Source: Lachnospiraceae bacterium (GTDB lineage Bacteria > Bacillota_A > Clostridia > Lachnospirales > Lachnospiraceae). Taken from it: 11,765 bases of DNA. The translations under genes and the position numbers were made by a program. The notes beneath the pieces are model-generated. The model was not told the DNA's origin. It ran no database searches and was given only the letters and a program-made list of their open reading frames with translations. Shown here in pieces: positions 7,728 to 11,765 of the stretch. The stretch is taken from the NCBI GenBank assembly GCA_017464045.1, contig JAFUEG010000114.1, positions 1-11,765 of the forward strand, in the 5' to 3' direction. Each line of letters opens with the position of its first letter. Position 1 is the first letter of the stretch.

Positions 7728-7760
7728 CCTTTCTTGAAATTTTCTATAAAAGATGTTACT

Positions 7761-7789
7761 ATAATAACGTTAATGTAAAATTACGTCAA
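7761..7789 (-). promoter_or_regulatory. Strong SigA-like promoter of the prolyl isomerase gene
   Basis: On the - strand TTGACG (7789-7784) and TATTAT (7766-7761) are separated by 17 bp, the best promoter in the window. Transcription would begin near 7754, leaving a leader of about 27 nt. The spacer holds an imperfect inverted repeat: on the + strand, ACGTTAAT at 7767-7774 and ATTACGT at 7780-7786. This could be an operator. Confidence 0.7.
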
Positions 7790-7942
7790 GTCTGTAATTT
7801 TTTAAGGAGAATTAGTTTCCTAAAGTTAAAAATTAACACATTTTAAGATGATGTAGTCTGTTGAAAATGTATAGAGTTTTATAAAACCGTTAAATGTATA
7901 AATAATAACAATATATAACAAGTATAAGATGAGGAAACAGTT

Positions 7943-9034
7943 GTGGTTAAGTTTTTAAAAAGTATAATTTTAATTGTTGCTACATGTGCATTATTATCGA
8001 TCTTTTATGATTATGGTAAAGGCTGGTATAAAATATATCAGGACGAATATAAAGGTACTGAATCAACAATAGGTGAGGATGTTGTAGTTGAGATACCTGA
8101 AGGTGCAGCAGCTAAAACTATTGCAAAGATTCTGAAAGAAAAAGGCCTTATACATTTTGAAGGCGCATTTGTAAAAAGATTGCAGGAGTCAAATTATCGT
8201 GTTCAGAGTGGAACTTATACACTTAATACCGGTATGAGTACGTTGGATATGATTGTAACCATGAGTCCTGTTATTGAAGTGGATGAAAAGATAGATACTT
8301 TGGTTATACCGGAAGGATTTACTATAGAGCAAATTGCTGCCAGATGTGAAAAACAGGGTATATGTACGGCACAGGATTTTTTGAATGCTGTTAATTCTGT
8401 TACTACTGAAGATTTTCCATATCTTGCTGATGTGCCTGCAGGCGCTAATGTAAAGTACAGATTGCAAGGCTATATCTTCCCTGCAACCTATGACATTTAT
8501 GAATATACAACTGCAGAATCGCTGGTAAAATGGATGCTTGAAACTTTTGAAAATAACTATACTATGGATCTGCAATTAAGAGCCGAAGAACTTGGATATA
8601 ATTCTTATGATGTTGTGACCAGGGCTTCTATTATAGAACGTGAGGCAAAAATTGATGAAGAAAGAGCTGTTATAGCAGGAGTTATGAATAACAGACTTAA
8701 AGCCGGCATGCCACTTCAGATGTGTCCGACAGTGCTTTATCCTTTGACTGATGGTATGTATGATCAGAGTAAAGTTTATTACGAGGATTTGGAACTGGAT
8801 TCACCATACAACACCTATAAGTATGATGGACTCCCTGCGGGGCCAATATGTAATCCGGGACTTGCGTGCATAAATTCTGTGCTTTATCCTCAGGAGCATA
8901 ACTATTATTATTATCATATTGATAACGAAGAAGAAGGAACGCATGTGTTTACAGAAACATATGAGGAGCATATAGATACACAAATTATAGGCGGACCAAA
9001 TGGTATACCTGAAGATGAAGTTGATAATTACTGA
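7943..9034 (+). CDS. mltG: Endolytic peptidoglycan transglycosylase MltG (YceG-like)
   Basis: A 363-residue membrane-anchored lytic transglycosylase that cleaves nascent glycan strands and sets their length. A single N-terminal TM helix (about 5-25) with a short positive start orients the protein outward. A LysM-like alpha/beta segment follows (about 45-110), then the YceG catalytic domain. Family motifs: L-Q-G-Y-I-F-P-A-T-Y; A-S-I-I-E-R-E-A with catalytic Glu E232; M-N-N-R-L-K-A-G-M-P-L-Q; S-P-Y-N-T-Y then G-L-P-A-G-P-I-C-N-P-G; and G-T-H-V-F near the end. The Asp of the usual L-Q-x-D-P-T-V is Cys here. Length matches the family. The start is GTG 7943, supported by GAGG 8 nt upstream. The 215-bp gap upstream holds the divergent isomerase promoter; I found no convincing promoter for mltG itself there. 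It stands alone, followed by tandem palindromes. Confidence 0.93.
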   Translation: MVKFLKSIILIVATCALLSIFYDYGKGWYKIYQDEYKGTESTIGEDVVVEIPEGAAAKTIAKILKEKGLIHFEGAFVKRLQESNYRVQSGTYTLNTGMSTLDMIVTMSPVIEVDEKIDTLVIPEGFTIEQIAARCEKQGICTAQDFLNAVNSVTTEDFPYLADVPAGANVKYRLQGYIFPATYDIYEYTTAESLVKWMLETFENNYTMDLQLRAEELGYNSYDVVTRASIIEREAKIDEERAVIAGVMNNRLKAGMPLQMCPTVLYPLTDGMYDQSKVYYEDLELDSPYNTYKYDGLPAGPICNPGLACINSVLYPQEHNYYYYHIDNEEEGTHVFTETYEEHIDTQIIGGPNGIPEDEVDNY

Positions 9035-9062
9035 TAATTAATCTGATTAGTGTAAAGAGATT

Positions 9063-9092
9063 ATGCAAATTGCATGTATCATACATGTTTTT
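9063..9092 (+). terminator. Tandem palindromes after mltG, the second a possible weak terminator
   Basis: Two perfect odd-centred palindromes share a CAT: ATGCAAATTGCAT (9063-9075) and CATGTATCATACATG (9073-9087). The second is followed directly by five T residues (9088-9092), so it could fold as a 6-bp, AT-rich stem with a 3-nt loop and end mltG transcription. The low stem stability makes this weak. The pair could instead be operator half-sites for the FHA gene starting 56 bp further on. Confidence 0.35.
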
Positions 9093-9147
9093 AAGATAAT
9101 AAGGGTTTATCATATAGATAATACTAACTGAGAGAAGGAGGGGCTTT

Positions 9148-10863
9148 ATGAGAACGTTTTATTTCAAGGCGAGAAATATAGGACAAGAAAAATATCTGAC
9201 CTATACTATGGGGGAGGAAACCGAACTTGATGAGGATGTGCTCGATTATTGCGAGGAAAATGCTGTAAAGGAACTGGTAGATATCATTTATGAAGAAGAT
9301 GATGATTATGATTATCTTACATATGATATAACAGGTAAGAAATCATTAAAGGATTTAATGACCGGTGAAGTAAGCAGTGAACAGGTACTTTTCATAGTTA
9401 GAAATGTTGCAGGAAACCTTATATCAATTAAGGAGCAGGCGATACATCTTTCATATATATTACTTAACAGAGAGTATGTATATGTTGGAGATAATAATGA
9501 AGTATTCTTTATATGTGTGCCTGTTGAAAATAAAGGATCATTATCTGTAGAGTTTAAAGGCTTTTTAAGGCAGCTTCTCGCCAACATGAAGTATGACGTG
9601 GATGAGGACTTGAGTTTTGTAGGCAAACTCCTCACTTATATAAATGGCGACAGTTTTAACTTAAGAGGACTTATCGGACTTACTGAAGCTTTGATGGAAG
9701 AGGCCGGTATTGAACACGAAGAAGTTGGAACGATTGAAACCGAAGGAGTAGAGGTTGTAAACGTTGAACCTGATGAAGAAAAATCGGAAAAGACTGAATC
9801 AAATGTTACTGATTTTATGAAAGGTGCCGATGACGTTCCGCTTCCTGAAATAGGTGATGATGAAACAGATGAGGATGAAGAGCCTGAAACGGCTGAGGAA
9901 GAACTTGAAAGTATACTTCCTGCAGGCATGAAAGTTGATGAAAATGTTATTGAGGATTTAGATAAACTCCCGGATGACAATGAAAAAACAGAAACAGAAT
10001 CTGCATCTGATGCCGAGACTGAGAAGAATGATTTGGACAAAGTTGAAGAAGCGGAATCCATGAAGCCTGAAGAATCAGAAGATAAAATTGAAACCGTAAA
10101 AATTCCTGAGATTGCGGTCGATGATGATATACTTAAGAATGACGATGAACCAAAACTTGAACCTATAGCAGAGCCTGAGGTAAAACCACAGCCTGCCTTT
10201 AAAAAGGAAGAAGATTTAGATGTTATAAAAAATAAAATTAAAGAACTTGTTGGAGATGTTCCTACAGCCAAGACTACAGATGATGATCCAAAGAAGGTAA
10301 AAACCTTAGCTGATTTGGAAAATATGATGGATGCAAATAAAGCACAGACACCAAAGAAAAACGTAGTTAAGGTTAACAGAGCAGCCATTATACAAAGTAT
10401 TGCTGAACATGAAGCTGAAACGGAGGAACTTTCTGAGGAAGAGTTAAATAAGGCTAAGTCATCAGTATCTTCGGAAGTTGAGGAAAACAATGAAGTTGAG
10501 ATAAAAACGGAAGAAGAGAAAACAACAGATGCAGCTAAGGCAAATTCGCTGTTAAATGCACCTAAAGCTATGCCTTATCTTATAAGAGTAAATACAGAAG
10601 AAAGAATTATGTTAAATAAGGCTGCGTTTAAGATAGGAAAAGCATCTAGAGGCGTTGATTATTCTGTTAGCGGAAACGGAGCAGTCAGCAGACAACATGC
10701 AATCATAATTCAAAAGGATGGAGTTTGCTATATAAAAGACAATAAATCAACAAACCATACTTATGTTAATGACAAGGAAGTAGAGGAAGGTAAAGAAGAA
10801 ATTCTTACACATGATTCAACAATTAAGCTTGGTGATGAAGAATTTTTATTTAAGATTAGATAA
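9148..10863 (+). CDS. FHA-domain protein with N-terminal DUF6382-like (pseudokinase-like) domain
   Basis: 571 residues in three parts. Residues 1-190 match what I recall as DUF6382, the N-terminal domain of many Firmicute FHA proteins. The pattern L-T-Y-D-I..S-L-K-D-L-M, a long helix, then strands Y-V-Y-V and V-F-F-I-C-V-P resembles a kinase C-lobe without catalytic residues, as in YukC/EssB (my inference). Residues 190-473 form a very acidic Glu/Asp/Lys/Pro/Thr-rich linker, probably disordered, broken by a few hydrophobic patches including V-V-K-V-N-R (406-411). Residues 474-571 are an FHA domain: F-K-I-G-K (G497/K498), S-R-Q-H (514-517), N532 and N536-H537-T538, where N-G-T is usual. S514, R515 and N536 would read phosphothreonine peptides. 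No signal peptide or TM helix is seen. The start is firm: AAGGAGGGG lies 5 nt upstream of ATG. It is the first gene of a tight pair, 18 bp before its paralogue. No clear promoter box was found in the 113-bp gap upstream. Confidence 0.88.
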   Translation: MRTFYFKARNIGQEKYLTYTMGEETELDEDVLDYCEENAVKELVDIIYEEDDDYDYLTYDITGKKSLKDLMTGEVSSEQVLFIVRNVAGNLISIKEQAIHLSYILLNREYVYVGDNNEVFFICVPVENKGSLSVEFKGFLRQLLANMKYDVDEDLSFVGKLLTYINGDSFNLRGLIGLTEALMEEAGIEHEEVGTIETEGVEVVNVEPDEEKSEKTESNVTDFMKGADDVPLPEIGDDETDEDEEPETAEEELESILPAGMKVDENVIEDLDKLPDDNEKTETESASDAETEKNDLDKVEEAESMKPEESEDKIETVKIPEIAVDDDILKNDDEPKLEPIAEPEVKPQPAFKKEEDLDVIKNKIKELVGDVPTAKTTDDDPKKVKTLADLENMMDANKAQTPKKNVVKVNRAAIIQSIAEHEAETEELSEEELNKAKSSVSSEVEENNEVEIKTEEEKTTDAAKANSLLNAPKAMPYLIRVNTEERIMLNKAAFKIGKASRGVDYSVSGNGAVSRQHAIIIQKDGVCYIKDNKSTNHTYVNDKEVEEGKEEILTHDSTIKLGDEEFLFKIR

Positions 10864-10881
10864 AATTATGGAGGGTGTGCA

Positions 10882-11765
10882 ATGAAAAAACTTGAGTTGT
10901 CCGTAACCAGGGAAAGTGGATGCGACGCAATTAGATATGAACTTCTCGGAAATGAAGAATATGATGAAAGAATAGCAGATAAGATTAACCAGATGGTTAA
11001 TGTTATTCCGTTTGTTTATGACAATGTCGACGGGAAAAGATTAGTTACTACTTTTGTAAGTGACAGTAACTACAGTTTGGAATCCTTTTTGAATGGAGGG
11101 ACATTAAAAAAACAAGCGGTTTTGCGCCTTTTGTCTGAATTGATTTCAATTTTTGATCTGGGGGCAAAAGGTATACCTGTAAGTTATGTGGTAAAAGATT
11201 TTAATTATATATACCTTTATGATAAAAATGCTGGCGGAGAAAAAGTTTTTGGGGTAAAGTGCATCTTAATACCGGTAAAACAGGATGCTATTTCTCTTTC
11301 AGAGATACCGGAATTCTTTAGAAATGTTTTGTCACGCATATCATACGATGATGCAGATACGGATAATTACGTAGCTAAACTTATTACAGTAATTAATACA
11401 GTGGATTTTTCGACAAATAAATTAAAAAATTACATAGATGATGAGCTTGAAAAAATGGGAATCGATATTTCCAAAGAGAAAATGAACGGCACGGATAATG
11501 GAGATAATTCAGGACAAAACAAGTCTGTTAAAGTAAATAGAATCGGTGTAATTAATAATATGCAGAGTGCACAACCGTATATGAGTCAATCAGCTATGGG
11601 ACAGCCGGGCATGATGGGACAACAGCCGCATCAAAGCTTTAATCAACCGCCTATGGGACAGCCGGGTATGATGGGGCAGCCGGGTAGACCTCCAATGATG
11701 GGAGGACAGCCAAATTCGGGCATGAGACCTATGGGACACCCTGGAGTACCGCCTATGGGACAGCC
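10882..11765 (+). CDS. DUF6382-like protein with Met/Gly/Pro/Gln-rich tail (3' partial)
   Basis: Begins at ATG 10882 with GGAGGG 6 nt upstream and remains open to the right edge; 294 residues are visible. Residues 1-200 are homologous to the N-terminal domain of the preceding FHA gene: I-R-Y-E-L-L-G, then S-L-E-S-F-L, a long helix, V-S-Y-V-V..Y-I-Y-L-Y, C-I-L-I-P-V, an F-F-R-N-V-L helix, and Y-V-A-K-L-I-T-V-I-N. No kinase catalytic residues are seen. A polar linker follows, with S-V-K-V-N-R (215-220) matching a motif in the upstream protein, then from about 226 a tail rich in Met, Gly, Pro and Gln, with M-G-Q-P-G-M-M-G-Q occurring twice. No TM helix or signal peptide is visible. An FHA domain may follow beyond the edge, by analogy with the neighbour, but this cannot be seen. 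The 18-bp spacing implies co-transcription and probably a shared complex. Confidence 0.87.
   Translation, partial: MKKLELSVTRESGCDAIRYELLGNEEYDERIADKINQMVNVIPFVYDNVDGKRLVTTFVSDSNYSLESFLNGGTLKKQAVLRLLSELISIFDLGAKGIPVSYVVKDFNYIYLYDKNAGGEKVFGVKCILIPVKQDAISLSEIPEFFRNVLSRISYDDADTDNYVAKLITVINTVDFSTNKLKNYIDDELEKMGIDISKEKMNGTDNGDNSGQNKSVKVNRIGVINNMQSAQPYMSQSAMGQPGMMGQQPHQSFNQPPMGQPGMMGQPGRPPMMGGQPNSGMRPMGHPGVPPMGQ
11596..11679 (+). repeat. Direct repeat encoding M-G-Q-P-G-M-M-G-Q in a low-complexity tail
   Basis: Two 27-bp copies (11596-11622 and 11653-11679) encode the identical nonapeptide and differ only at third codon positions. Shorter variants (P-M-G-H-P, P-M-G-Q) continue to the window edge. 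The silent differences suggest selection on the peptide rather than a fresh DNA duplication. The copies start 57 bp apart. Confidence 0.75.

Noticed and set aside
7861..7885. TTGAAA plus TATAAA as a promoter for mltG
   Set aside because: The boxes are only 13 bp apart, too close for SigA. Other pairings in this AT-rich gap were no better, so no mltG promoter is called.
9636..10490. Long Ser-rich open frame on the - strand opposite the FHA gene
   Set aside because: Its Ser/Phe-rich composition is what results from reading GAA/GAT-rich acidic codons backwards. The + strand gene has a strong ribosome site and an FHA domain.

Overview
The window looks like chromosomal DNA from an AT-rich Firmicute, most likely a Lachnospiraceae-type Clostridium relative. 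This is inferred from strong AGGAGG-type ribosome binding sites, SigA-like promoters with TTGACA/TATAAT-type boxes, GTG starts, and the protein families present: a 7TM hybrid histidine kinase with receiver and Hpt domains, a clade-specific diaminopimelate decarboxylase, MltG, and an FHA protein with an N-terminal domain I associate with DUF6382. No RNA gene, transposon, CRISPR array or phage gene was seen. No gene-free stretch exceeds about 215 bases.

Layout. (1) Bases 1-1610, +: the 3' part of a beta-propeller-like protein with a C-terminal module resembling a catalytically degenerate C39-like peptidase. It converges on, and overlaps by 16 bp, (2) a diaminopimelate decarboxylase (1595-2845, -). 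(3) Divergent from it, a large multi-domain sensor kinase (3048-6293, +) is followed by (4) an output-less protein with two receiver domains, the first degenerate (6399-7193, +). (5) A cyclophilin-type prolyl isomerase (7200-7727, -) converges on gene 4 with a 6-bp gap. (6) An MltG-type peptidoglycan transglycosylase (7943-9034, +) follows. (7) An acidic FHA protein (9148-10863, +) and (8) a 3'-truncated gene (10882 to the window end, +) form a tight pair.

How they fit together. Genes 3 and 4 form a likely signalling module: the kinase carries HisKA, HATPase, receiver and Hpt stations, so gene 4's intact receiver could be its phospho-acceptor, although no DNA-binding output is present. LysA, MltG and the prolyl isomerase are housekeeping functions (lysine/cell-wall precursor supply, glycan-strand termination, protein folding). 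Genes 7 and 8 begin with homologous domains of about 190-200 residues that have a pseudokinase-like layout. They share a short V-K-V-N-R linker motif and then diverge, gene 7 into an acidic linker plus FHA domain and gene 8 into a Met/Gly/Pro/Gln-rich repeat tail. This pair, running off the right edge, is the best candidate for an under-described system, possibly a phosphothreonine-reading or secretion-associated complex.

Regulation. Good SigA-like promoters were found for lysA, the sensor kinase and the prolyl isomerase. At both convergent junctions the best terminator-like hairpin lies inside the opposite gene's coding sequence.
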